From Quillaja saponaria (Eukaryota; Streptophyta; Magnoliopsida; Fabales; Quillajaceae), in assembly GCA_029379385.1 (NCBI GenBank), contig CM055606.1:20113142-20177141 (forward strand): a stretch of DNA of 64,000 nt, read 5' to 3'. Under the pieces are notes generated by a model. The model was not told where the DNA came from. It saw nothing but the letters and a program-made list of their open reading frames with translations, and made no database searches. A program made the translations under genes and the position numbers. This document shows, piece by piece, positions 49,701 to 60,900 of this stretch (position 1 is its first letter; each line of letters starts with the position of its first letter).

Positions 49701-51680
49701 TAAATCTACAATTGTCCAGTGCACATTTCATGTGCAATAGAGTTATTGTATGAAATGAAATCAATATATTATGAGCAATGGTCATGCAAAACTTTACTAT
49801 TGTATCTATTTTTATTTACATGCAAATCGAGATAGTGATAGATGATTTACAATGAAGTATCTATTAAAATGTAAAACAATATAAAACAGAAGAACAATTG
49901 ATGATTTAAAATAAAATATGTACGAAGTCATAAGTGGGCAAAGACTAATTACAATTTATAGCAAAATGTATACCAACAAACAAGTCAATTTTACAGATAT
50001 ATACTAATTGTATAACAAATGATCATATTAAATTTTAATATTTTATCCTTATTAATATCTTAGTTGTATTTTTGTTTGAAAATATAAGAATTAAAAATAT
50101 GATATTTTGAAACTTTTATTTAACACCATCCAATATAATGAAACGTATAATTATTTGAAATATTATATTTTAAGTATTGTAAATTTTAAGGGAATTGAGC
50201 GTAATTTACTATTTCATTTTATTTTTTGTTTAAGTGACGGGTTTTATATATTCAACTTTTGAACTCCTTTCCTTTTTAAGTCATAGACTCAATAATTGAG
50301 CATGATAATTGTTCAAAGTACTTAGTCAAGATATGAAATTGACATGAATTTTTTGAATTTAATATTATTTGACAATAATGTAGTCAAAATCCTAACTTAG
50401 CTTCTTGTTTTTTTCATTGATGTTTATAGATCAATTTGAACTAAATTTAACAAATTATGATCCAAACTTAACATATCATGATCAGGACAAAATTTATTAA
50501 AAATAACAATAAAAAAATTTATTCAATTAAACTGATATATAAACTTATCATTTGTATCATTAATCAAAATTTATATAATCACAAGTAAAGGGGCACCACT
50601 TGATCTCTAAAAGAAAAAAAAAAAAAAACTTTAAAATTGTCAGGGGCACTTACAATATTGAAAATACAAAACAAACAAAATTGTCATCAGAGAGGTGACC
50701 AGGTTGTTAAAAGAGTAATAGTACTAAAAATTTGCTTATCAATTATCATAGCCTTTTCTTTCCCAAAAGAAATCAATAATTGACTAATGAATTCATTAAA
50801 CAACTAAGCAAAGCTAAATGGAAAATAAAAGAAACATTTTCACACTTAATATTCTTTTTCTCTTTTCTCTTTCTCTTTTTTGATTCATATTGTCCACAAC
50901 CACAATAAGAGAATTTGCTTAAAAGAAACTCATATCTCCACAAGCTGTATAAAGTATATGAACTTAAACTATTTTTAACATAATAAAAAAATAATATAAG
51001 ATTTCTTTCACACATAAAAGAGAAAGCTTATCAAAAGTGGAAAGATAAAAAATATTTTTTATAATAAAAAATAAATTATCATTTTAGTAATATTTTTCAG
51101 TTTAGCAAATTTTAAATACATTGATAGGACCTAGTCTTCATGTTATGTTATTGTGTTGTTGAGTAACTTACATTGATTTTTATGAAATAAAAAATAATTT
51201 TTACAAATAATTATTTTTGAAATCAAAATAGTTTTTGCAAAACCAAAATTTTATTTAAAAAAATAAATTATTTAAAATAATATTTTATATATTTAGAGAA
51301 ATATAATAAAATCGAAATAAAGACAATACTATAATATAAACTAGTACAATATTATTTGTTGGCATTATCGATGCTATTCTTCATAGCATCTTTGTAATTT
51401 GACATGGTATGATCTCTCTGTTAGAAAATATTATATGCTTAATCATCAAATTTATAGCATATATTATATTAACATGAATAATTATAATTAATGATTAACC
51501 ATTTTTTAAGAAGACATGAATTTATATCTAAATGTGTTTTCTAACTCTGAAATTTTGAAAAAAAATATTTATTTCTACAAGATAGATGGTTGGATTTCTG
51601 TAATAGATTCTCATTGGTAGTAATAGTACAATATATATTTTCTTAAATAGGAAAAAAAAAAAAAAACAATTTTTTGGTCA
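46701..51680. other. AT-rich intergenic DNA, no gene seen
   Basis: About 5 kb of very AT-rich DNA with many A/T homopolymers and (TA)n runs (near 47850, 48900 and 49175). Short open frames have no recognisable content and are split by low-complexity sequence. One foldback, MITE-like segment is noted separately. Confidence 0.5.
48895..49310. repeat. Foldback, MITE-like AT-rich segment with internal direct repeats
   Basis: The segment taatatatatatatagttac..aaaataagtcc near 48900-48947 is roughly the reverse complement of gacttattt..aaaagtatgagtta near 49108-49150. The phrase ttaaaagtatgagttattaa occurs twice (near 49131 and 49252) as a direct repeat. No target-site duplication could be fixed. 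Confidence 0.35.
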
Positions 51681-51689
51681 TTTTCATTA

Positions 51690-53206
51690 ATTATATTCAA
51701 TTACGGGGAGGTATCCGCCATATTTCCGTAAATTGTCAAGACGAAAGGGAGAAGTAGAGCGAAGCCACTTGACTAAGCCTTTGGCAGTTGGCAAAAGTAT
51801 AATAAAATAAAAACGCCGCCTCGCTTGCTCTCTCATTCTGACGGGGCTTCTTTCTTCTTCCTCACACAAGTCAAGGAAGACAAAGAAAGTTCTCCATTGC
51901 AAATTCCAAAATATTGGTTTTCCTTGATTATCAATCTTACGCCTTACTTGCTCATCCATTTTTACCCTACCTTTGCCAGCTTCAGATCCCCCCTCTCTCT
52001 GACACTGTGAAAGTGGAACCTTGTCAAAGTAATATCGAAATCCAATTGCATAGCACTTCCTTTTCCTAACTATACACAAAAGGTGAGACATTTAGAGTTT
52101 TCTTTTCTTATCCATAATTGTTAGCGCTCTTGGAAATTCTGGGTATTGATCATGTTACTTTATTTTATTTTTTTATGCATGTTCTCAAAAAAAAATTTGA
52201 GATGGAATATTTGATCAGTTCATATAACTTTTCTTGGGTAATTATTTGTTTGTTTGCTTGGTCAGTGACCCATATAATTAGGTTTCTGAGAAAATGTTGG
52301 AATATGACAGGAACTGGAAATTGTTAAATTCATATACTATTATTAGATATGACTTTTGGAGATCTGGATTGCTCAAGTAAATTATGCAGATTGTTTTGTG
52401 AGACTTAGTCTTGAGATTGGAAAGTTGTATTAATGATGTTGGCACATATTAAGGCGATGGTATCCATTTCCTTTGATTTGGATTGACTCATAGGATTCTC
52501 TCCCCACCGGCATCTCTGTTTCTTGTTTCAACAAAGTTGATAAGATAATATGCTCTGTAATATAATAGACTATATAATCCTATAAGTCACTGAGAAAGAT
52601 TTTTATTTTTCATAATAGATTCTGTGTATATGAAGAAACAAAACCTTTTATGCCCCTTTGTGATTGTAGAGGACCTTGAACAAGACAAACCTTTTGTTAC
52701 CTGCTGTGCCACATTTTGAATCACTAAAATAACCAAAAAATGGTTTGGCTCTTCACCCCTTTGGTAAAATATTACTCAGGTGGTCTCACTTCTTGCACTT
52801 TACTTATTTTTTGGTATATTAGATGCCTTCTTTTTCTAAGTGTTAGAATTCTTATGCTATCAGTATCTGGGAAATTTATGTGTGAAATTCGAAGGAATTG
52901 AGGCTGGTATACTAATTTTTTTTGACACAGTAGTGTGTCTATGTGTCTGTTTTTTTACTGTAAGTGTTAAGTGTGACACCCAAGAGTGCTATTAGAGTAA
53001 TGAATACGTGAGTGTGATTACAACGTAGTTCTGTATACTATTCCTTTTCTGTAACATATATACCAAGTCCAGAGAGTTGCCTCTTTCTTTTTTATCTGTT
53101 TAGCATACTTCTTTACATTTTCTAGAAGTGGAGGTCTCTGTTTTTTACATGGCCATCACTTGGCTAATTCTTCCTAAAGCTAATATTGGGGTTTTCCTCT
53201 GAACAG
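51690..53206 (+). other. Probable 5' leader and leader intron of the Pti1-like gene
   Basis: A donor cacaaaag|gtgagac at about 52082 and the acceptor cctctgaacag|aagata at 53206 bracket a T-rich ~1.1-kb intron just ahead of the start codon. The pyrimidine-rich segment at 51800-52080 would be the non-coding first exon. An antisense open frame across this leader has no recognisable protein content. Confidence 0.5.
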
Positions 53207-53212
53207 AAGATA

Positions 53213-55783
53213 ATGAGCTGCTTTGGCTGTTGCGAAGATTATGATACCAATAAAGCTCCTGATAACAAACCCTTCACAGCAAACCATTCTGCAGGTAATT
53301 CCCTATTCCCCAACTTTTCTTTTGTTTATTGATTGAAGTAGGATCCTCTTCCATCTTTAATTTATACAGCTGAGTTGCTAGTAGTTCAATATCCCACGAC
53401 TATGGCTTGAAATCAGTAAAGTGCAAGCTGTAAGCATATAATCATTTCTTTGCACACATTGTAGAGAGACTTTACAAACATGAAAACTTTGATGATCAGG
53501 ATCATCCTTTACATGGTATGTATGTTGTGTTAGTGACAAATGTTCAACTGCCCAACGACTAGTTGAGAAAAGTTTCAGCGGTCTACAGATATGCAATTGT
53601 AGTTTTCATGAATATGAAGATGCGTTATTTGTTCCTTCTTTTCATGTCTTTTGAATCTATTTGTATGATGCAGGCCATACTGGAGGTTATAATGACAAAC
53701 AAGCAGTACCAAAGGGTCCAAAGGATACGCCGACTATAAATTTTCAACCTATTGCTGTCCCTGCCATTTCAGTGGATGAATTGAAGACTGTCACAGATAA
53801 TTTTGGCACAAAATCTTTTATTGGTGAGGGCTCGTATGGAAAAGTGTATTACGGGGTTCTGAGAATTGGGCATGCTGTTGCAATAAAAAAGTTAGACTCC
53901 AATAACCAACCAGAGAGAGAATTTCTAGCACAGGTTGGGGTTAAGAATACATCTAATTTGGTTGTGCTGCATCATATTTGGCTCTGTGGCCCAGTTTTAA
54001 TTCAAAACTTGATTCATATCTTTTTAGGTCTCTATGGTATCAAGACTAAAGCATGAAAATGTTGTTGAACTAGTTGGTTACTGTGTTGACAGTCCTCTTC
54101 GTGTCCTTGCTTATGAGTATGCTTCTAATGGGTCTCTTCATGATATTCTCCATGGTAAGTAATATGATATCACATCATTCCTCAGTTTACAGCTGTTATA
54201 TACAGATGCATTTAAAACTTTCATGGTTGTATGTTTAAAATGATTAAACAAATCATGGTCAGTGATGAAGGTTTATATAATTGCATACCTTATTTTTAGA
54301 CACTTATTATTGAATTTAGAACCTACGATTTGAAGACAATAAGTGTAGTGTGACACTGTAAGTTTACAACATTATGGTAAAGTAAATATTCAAAAAAATG
54401 GATATATCTGCCAGTAAGGGATGCCAACCCGGGTGGCAAACAGATGATAAAGTATCTACTTCCAATACATAGATCTTGTTTGTTTTAAAGACTAAATGAA
54501 TTTACATTCTTTTATCTGATGCATATAATTTCCTTCTCACTGTTGATTTAGGAAAGAAAGGTGTCAAAGGAGCACGTCCAGGTCCCACCCTTTCATGGGC
54601 ACAAAGAGTTAAAATTGCTGTTGCCGCCGCTAGAGGACTTGAATATCTACATGAAAAAGCAGAACATCATATCATTCATCGCTATATCAAGTCCGGCAAC
54701 ATACTGCTTTTTGACGATGATGTTGCAAAGATAGCTGATTTTGATTTGTCAAATCAAGCTCCTGATACGGCAGCTCGTCTTCACTCAACTCGGGTTCTTG
54801 GGACCTTTGGTTATCATGCTCCAGAGTAAGTTGTTCGTGAAAGTTTATGATGCTTGTCTGTGAGACTCTGAGTGGAGCTTCTTTGAATGTAATAGATAAA
54901 AAAGAATAAGAGTTAAGTCCCTGTAATTTTATCTTAATAACTAGAAGAAGTCTATAGATACTCTGATGCACTATAATATATTTGGAAGATGTGTGAAAAA
55001 GAATGAGATAAGGAACCACAATCTGCTCTACACCTAAAATTTGCTTTGGCTCATTGAGACATATTTGCTAGCCCTTTTAAGATAGTGTATTTACAAACAT
55101 TTTGGCTTGATTTTTCTGATTTTGGATGTTAGATATGCAATGACTGGACATATGAGTTCAAAAAGTGATGTTTATAGCTTTGGAGTTGTCCTGCTGGAAC
55201 TTTTAACTGGGCGTAAACCTGTTGATCATACACTGCCTCGTGGGCAGCAGAGCCTTGTGACTTGGGTACAAATTCTATCCGAGTTTGCTGTGCTACAGTT
55301 CCTATTTTGTGTCCCCTGCCCCGTTTATTTTTCTTTTCTTGAGGGGGGATGGGGGATTGGGGGCGGGGGAGTATAATCATAGTGTGGAGGAGATGTGGAA
55401 GAGGATATTGGTTACTGATTTCAAATTTTTCTCAAGTTGTTTGTTGTTTTTCTGTATTAGGCAACACCAAAACTCAGTGAAGATAAGGTGAAGCAGTGTG
55501 TGGATGCTAGACTACAAGGAGAATACCCTCCAAAGGCAGTTGCAAAGGTAATTAATATATATTCCTGGACTTACAGAACGCATTGGATTTTCAATAGCAA
55601 ACAGTTGATTGCATAATCTTTAACGAAGTTTGTTGTATACGTTGTGTTTAGATGGCTGCTGTTGCTGCATTGTGTGTGCAATATGAAGCTGATTTTCGGC
55701 CGAATATGAGCATTGTAGTCAAAGCTCTGCAGCCTCTGTTGAATGCTCGGTCCTCTCACTCAAATGATGCACGGAGTCTATGA
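53213..55783 (+). CDS. Pti1-like cytoplasmic protein kinase with HRD to HRY change
   Basis: Seven exons: 53213-53294, 53674-53933, 54028-54154, 54552-54825, 55133-55265, 55461-55547, 55652-55783; 1095 nt, 364 aa, all phases intact. It begins [11 protein letters not shown], the Cys-rich N terminus typical of S-acylated Pti1-like kinases. Kinase features are the P-loop [11 protein letters not shown] (78-88), AIKK with Lys99, [13 protein letters not shown] (the DFD variant is normal in this family), [20 protein letters not shown], and the end [21 protein letters not shown]. Pti1-like proteins act downstream of kinases such as Pto or AGC/OXI1 types in defence and stress signalling. The catalytic loop reads [14 protein letters not shown]: the catalytic Asp is Tyr201 (codon TAT at 54683-54685) and KSSN is KSGN. 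As printed the protein should be catalytically dead or severely impaired. Confidence 0.93.
55343..55369 (+). other. G-quadruplex-type motif in a Pti1-like intron
   Basis: Four runs of five or six G separated by AT, ATT and C on the sense strand, in intron 5 (55266-55460). It is very unusual against the AT-rich background and matches the standard G4 pattern. Confidence 0.6.
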
Positions 55784-56570
55784 ATTTCCATTTCTAAAAA
55801 TTTCCTTGCAGAATGTGTTGGATTTTCTTGTAACAGGTGGTAGAGATCACAAAAAAGTATGTCTTCGTAATTTATTTAATCATACTACAAATATATTGCT
55901 GTAAGTGGCAAGACACTGATTAACAATTACAAAAATTAAAGAAAGATTACAAACAACCATTTTCTCCACTAAATTGTATCAATACCTTATCTAGTGTCTC
56001 TAAAAACTAAAGCATCTCTGTTATAGCAAAAAGAAAAAAGAAAAAAAAGAAAACAGAAAGAGCAACAATGATATTTTGGTGAAGACATTTGCTGAGGTAG
56101 AACATTTGATTGGATTTCCTGTTTGAGCTCGGCAATCAAACTCCCACATATACAACTTAAACACTCATAAAATGTTTTACCAGAAGATACAAAACAACTT
56201 CATCTTCATTGGTTGATTTCATTGAATTTCACAAAACAACTTAATATTCCTTTTATCTTCATCAATTCTTTTTTTTTTTTTTCTCTTCTCACAATTATGA
56301 TTCTAATGGACAAAAAATTCAAATGGAAAATGAAGAGGGTGAAGGGATTGCATGCAATGTACACACCATTATAGCAAGCGATCTATCTTAGTACCAATTT
56401 CATAATAAACTACGCTTAACATCTACAACTAGGCTATAATAAGAAATAGTAAACCATTCCACCTTTACTCTCATCTCTGTCTTGAGAATTTCTAGAAGAT
56501 CAAAGGATCAAGAAGGTTTTCTTTGACTTCTATTCTTCAGTTTTTGAGTTGGATCTTCATGTATCTTGCT
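55784..56570. other. Convergent 3' region between Pti1-like kinase and receptor-like kinase
   Basis: Tail-to-tail spacer of 787 bp holding both 3' UTRs. AT-rich, with a T-run near 56270. No coding signal. Confidence 0.45.
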
Positions 56571-59543
56571 CTATATTTGTTGGTTCCTCCTACCATTGGA
56601 CCTGAAATCTGGATTATCGCTCTTATCTGTGTCGGAATTTTCCCTCTGGAACTCTGGCTCTATGTTCCCTGCCTGACTCCGTCTACGTCTTCGATCCTGG
56701 AAAGGCCAAACATGTCATGTAAGAAAGCTAAAAGTTTTAAACAGCTTCACCAAGTCTAACTGTATAATGCAATGAGATGCTTATACCACAATCAAGTAGG
56801 TTTTCTTCTGGCTTTGGATGAAACCTATATTTATCAGCACAAAATTTAATATCTTACTATCTTCGACATGTTACACGTTTAAACAAATATTACTTGCACA
56901 TTTTCTAATGCCATTTCGGTTCTTTCTTTTCTCTTCTAATTAACTTCATAGAAGGTTTCAGAATCAAACCTCTCGAGAGATAGGGTACTCCTCCGATTCA
57001 AGCATGCGGACAACTTGACTCATCTTTGGTCTTTTATCAGAATCTGGATCAACACACCTCAGAGCAGTCAAAAGGGCTCGTTTAAGGGCACTTGTTGATG
57101 GCCTAGTCTCAATGTTTGGATCCACCACCTCTTCTGAGCGTCTACTTCCTACCATCATCTTGAGCCAGTCGACCAAATTTACCTGCAAGATCCACCCAAT
57201 AGATCATAAGGGAACTCTAGTAAGTAAAGAGAACATGTAGTACGAAGACACAGCACTCCAAAACAAATTGAGTTGCAAAAGCTCACACTAAGTTATTACT
57301 TTTTATGGATATGATCCTTCGTATAGAAACTACAAACTAAAACAGAAGAGAAGAGAAAGCCAAACTATGAAAGGAAAACAGAAACATCTTTCTTTTCTTT
57401 TTTTCTATATTAAAAGGAAAAAATCTATAATTGTTATCACAGGCCTAGATACAGGCATTTCAATGTTTTAACAACATCTGTATAGAAATACTAATTACAA
57501 ACCTCAAGTGCAGGTCGACCATAATCCACTGGGTCTCTTCCAGTAATTGCTTCCAAAAGCAACACCCCAAAACTGTAAACATCACTTTTCTCATTTAAGA
57601 GGCCAGAATTGGCATATTCTGGGGCCACATATCTGAATAGTAACACAGTAGCATGAAAAGAAAAAATGAGATTGCAGTTAGAAAATCAGAGGCAGCTAGA
57701 TTTTCTTGTACATATATTATCAACCTATGGAATAAAATAAGGTCCATTCCATGTGAGCTTCAGAAGTGTAAATGAACTCAACCACTATTAAAGTTGGACA
57801 TAACAGATAACTCTTTTATAGGAGACAAAAAATATAAACTCACCCAAAGGTACCCATTACTCTAGTTGTAATATGACTTTTTCCAGCACCCAGCAGTTTA
57901 GCCAGGCCAAAATCTGATATTTTCGCATTGAAGTTATCATCAATCAGAATGTTGCTCGATTTAATGTCTCGGTGCACAACTTTTGGCTCAATCGCCTCAT
58001 GCAAGTAAGCCAGCCTGCGATACATAGTAGTAAGTCAAAAGACAAACCTCAAGACAAGAGTATATTACACATAAAGGAAAGGATTGACATACGCCTTAGC
58101 AGTGCCAAGTAGAATTTTCATGCGAGCCTCCCAAGTAAGATATCCATGCTGACGCATGGCCCCATGAAGCCATTGCTCCAAGTTGCCATTGTTAACATAC
58201 TCATATACCAACAGCCTGAAATTAATTGGGGAGAACCAGAGATGAAATGAATTCAAATTTGTGAAGATCCAAGAATGAGATATAGCTATGGCAGGAAAAC
58301 TAGGGCAGAAAGAGAAGTTAATGCAATGGTTGGCATAAAATTATAAATGTCATTCACCAAGAAAATCACCGGTCAGGAAAGAATATTCGTGCAAGCAAAG
58401 TTAAGGCGATTTTCTTCTTTTGACAAGTAATTTTTAGGCAATTAGTTGCTTTTGTAATTAATGATGGACGTGTTAATTGATTATAAGCATGTAAATTATG
58501 TAAATGTAATTCAAAAGCATCTAAGGGATGTTAATTAAACAGAAAAAAGAAAGAAAAAGGCAATGTGGTGACAGTTCATCCATGTTATTCCAATATGTAG
58601 AAGCTAACCTAGAAGGAAATCCAGCCACACACCCAAAATCAGGATGGATTATAGCAAATATGGTACCTGTGGGTGCCTTCAATGCAGTACCCAAGAAGAC
58701 GGACTAAGTTCTTATGCCGTACATGGCCAATAGCCTCAACTTCAACTCTAAATTCTTTCTCAGCTTGTCCTCTGCAATATAGATACCAAGAATCATTAGA
58801 TAAAAATAGAAAACTAAAACATTTAGGGGGGGGGGCGCGAAGACATAAAGAAGGGGGGTTTGTGTAGCTGCTGAAGCAAGATCCTGTCAAACTTACAAAT
58901 TATTGAGGAGCTTTTTAACAGCAATGGAACTCCCATTGACCAAATGACCTTGATAAACAACTCCATATCCACCCTCGCCAATAACATTTTCTTTTGAAAA
59001 CCTGTTTGTTGCAAGTTCCAAGTCTCTTAGCGTAAACCAATGACCCCAACCAAGCTGAGAAAATTCAGGCAGGCCAGACAAAGGTGATGGGGCAGTTATG
59101 GGATTCAATGAAGCTTTGTAAGTAGAATTTTTCACCATAACGCTCTCTTCACCAGATTGAGAGCCAGCACCATCCTTGTCTATATGATTAAATGAGCCTG
59201 ATTGACTACAATTGTCTCCTTTCTTTGTTTGGATCACGACCTTTTCATACTCTCTATCACTAAATTTTTCATCAAGTGTAAGAAAAGGTCCACTTTGGGG
59301 GTAGTTATTTGCTGAAGTTTGATCAACCCTAATCTCTTTGATCTCTTCTGGAACAGTTAACACATGGCTTAGGGGAAGCATTCTATTTGCTCTTCTGGAT
59401 TTCTTTCGCACTGTAAGACATATTGATAGCAAAACAAGAATAATTATAATGAGCAATCCAACAATTATTCCTATTAATTCCCACACTTTCAGACCAATAA
59501 CACCTATTTCCTTTGAAAGTCCCATGTTCAAACCAGAAGCCAT
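56571..59543 (-). CDS. Receptor-like protein kinase, short-ectodomain type (At3g59110/At5g18500-like)
   Basis: Seven coding exons: 58897-59543, 58667-58771, 58093-58215, 57844-58014, 57503-57632, 56970-57182, 56571-56696; 1515 nt, 504 aa, phases intact. The start is [14 protein letters not shown], just after an intron acceptor; no Met codon precedes it in the exon. One transmembrane segment (about residues 22-44) is followed by RKKSRR. A Ser-rich juxtamembrane region leads to the kinase domain: [15 protein letters not shown]-loop [11 protein letters not shown] (189-199), AVKK with Lys210, [39 protein letters not shown] and [12 protein letters not shown]. All catalytic residues are present, so an active Ser/Thr kinase is expected at the plasma membrane. 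There is almost no extracellular part, as in the Arabidopsis relatives. The tail is basic ([11 protein letters not shown]). Ligands and partners are unknown. Confidence 0.93.
58826..58835 (+). repeat. G10 homopolymer in an RLK intron
   Basis: Ten consecutive G (C on the gene's strand) followed by cgcg, within the intron between the first two coding exons. Such runs are prone to length errors in sequencing. Confidence 0.8.
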
Positions 59544-60185
59544 TTGCTGAGCCAAAATATCTGCAAAAATAGGTACCCAGATTGAATATCAGTTCCATGT
59601 ATCCAGCAAATAAAGTTCGAGCAAAATTAAGCAATTCATTGTTCCAGAACCTTCACACAAAGAGTATTTACATTTTACTCAATAAATCAAGAACTTGTGA
59701 AACAAATATGCAGAAATAAATGAAACATAAAGCTGAAAACTCTTGGAGCCGGTTTCTCCAATACAAAACAAAAAGCACATGTAAACTAGAGGTGGAAGAA
59801 AGAAAATGTACTAATTTTTTTGACAATTAATGCCATCCACTTCCAAACTATAGGAATATGTATATCACAAGTGACCCAAAGTATTTTACAATACAATGAA
59901 AGTTAATTTCGTATTATAACATACCAAAACAGAAAGTTACATCTGGATGACTACAACTTCCTCATTTAGAAAAGAAGCTATTAACTTTATTACAGAGAAC
60001 CTTATAGAGGAGCTGGCTTAGTTAGACTGGGTTCCAGAATAACTAACTCCACAAAAAAAGATTGAAGCCCAAGTTTCTGGCAGACATTGACAAAAAAGAA
60101 TAAAAAGTTTGTAATATCTGAAGCTTAATTTTTCTCATCTTTAGTTTTCTCAGAAACCATTTAGACAACAAAACAATATGAAATG

Positions 60186-60188
<3 letters not shown>

Positions 60189-60221
<33 letters not shown>
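60189..60221. repeat. (TA)n microsatellite
   Basis: Uninterrupted alternating A and T of over 30 bp, directly after an A9 run, within the probable leader intron of the receptor-like kinase gene. Confidence 0.9.
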
Positions 60222-60225
<4 letters not shown>

Positions 60226-60768
60226 GAAGAGGTCAGAAGTCCTCTCTACTGTAAGTTTGAATAAGTACCTGCCAGAACCCTAATCCGTTAACAGCTTTTA
60301 TCTGCCGCTCCTCTTCTCACTATGAAGCAAATTAAAATGCTAGATCTTAAACGAAAAAAAAATTAAAACCCAATTGGATATGAACCCATTTCCACATATC
60401 CAATTTCAGCTCCATTGTCAAAATCGTCCAATGTATGTTTCTTGTCTGGGTTTTCTTCTCAACTGGGTCCCTGTATCCCAGCTCAAATGGTGCTTCTCAC
60501 TTCTCAGACCCCCGATTCCCCTCTTCAAAAACCAATAACAAGGCCACAGCACGGCACCGACCCTCTTGTGCAGTCGTACGGAAATGGAAAGCAGAAGAGG
60601 AACATGAAATTCTGGGAATAAGGCAATGATGGGTTTAATAAGAAGGAATGGAATTATCAGTGGTAGGTGATTGGGAGTGACATGCCTCACATTACATTAC
60701 ATATAGTAAAAGAGAAGCATGAAAAAATGGAAGCTTTCTTTGATGTTTCTTTAAATTTCTTCGCCGGT

Positions 60769-60797
<29 letters not shown>
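60769..60797. repeat. (CT)n / (GA)n microsatellite
   Basis: Uninterrupted CT dinucleotides in the promoter or leader of the receptor-like kinase gene, followed by a second short CT run. Confidence 0.9.
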
Positions 60798-60800
<3 letters not shown>

Positions 60801-60900
60801 CTCTGCGTGCCTTTTCTTTTTATGTTAGTATTTTCTTTTTTCCTTTTGCTTTTTGGGTTTTTTTTATCAAATATTTGATTCAAAGTTGACAAATAATAGA

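Larger units (their letters stand above)
59544..60900 (-). other. RLK 5' leader, leader intron and promoter region
   Basis: The acceptor tttgcag just upstream of the first coding exon shows that a leader intron exists; the donor probably lies between about 60200 and 60600 but I cannot fix it. The region contains a (TA)n tract at about 60189-60221 and a (CT)n tract at 60769-60797, which reads as GA on the gene strand. GA-rich tracts are common in plant promoters and leaders. Confidence 0.4.

Noticed and set aside
51687..52091. Minus-strand open frame of 134 codons
   Set aside because: It overlaps the pyrimidine-rich leader of the Pti1-like gene in antisense, has low-complexity basic content and no splice or family support.
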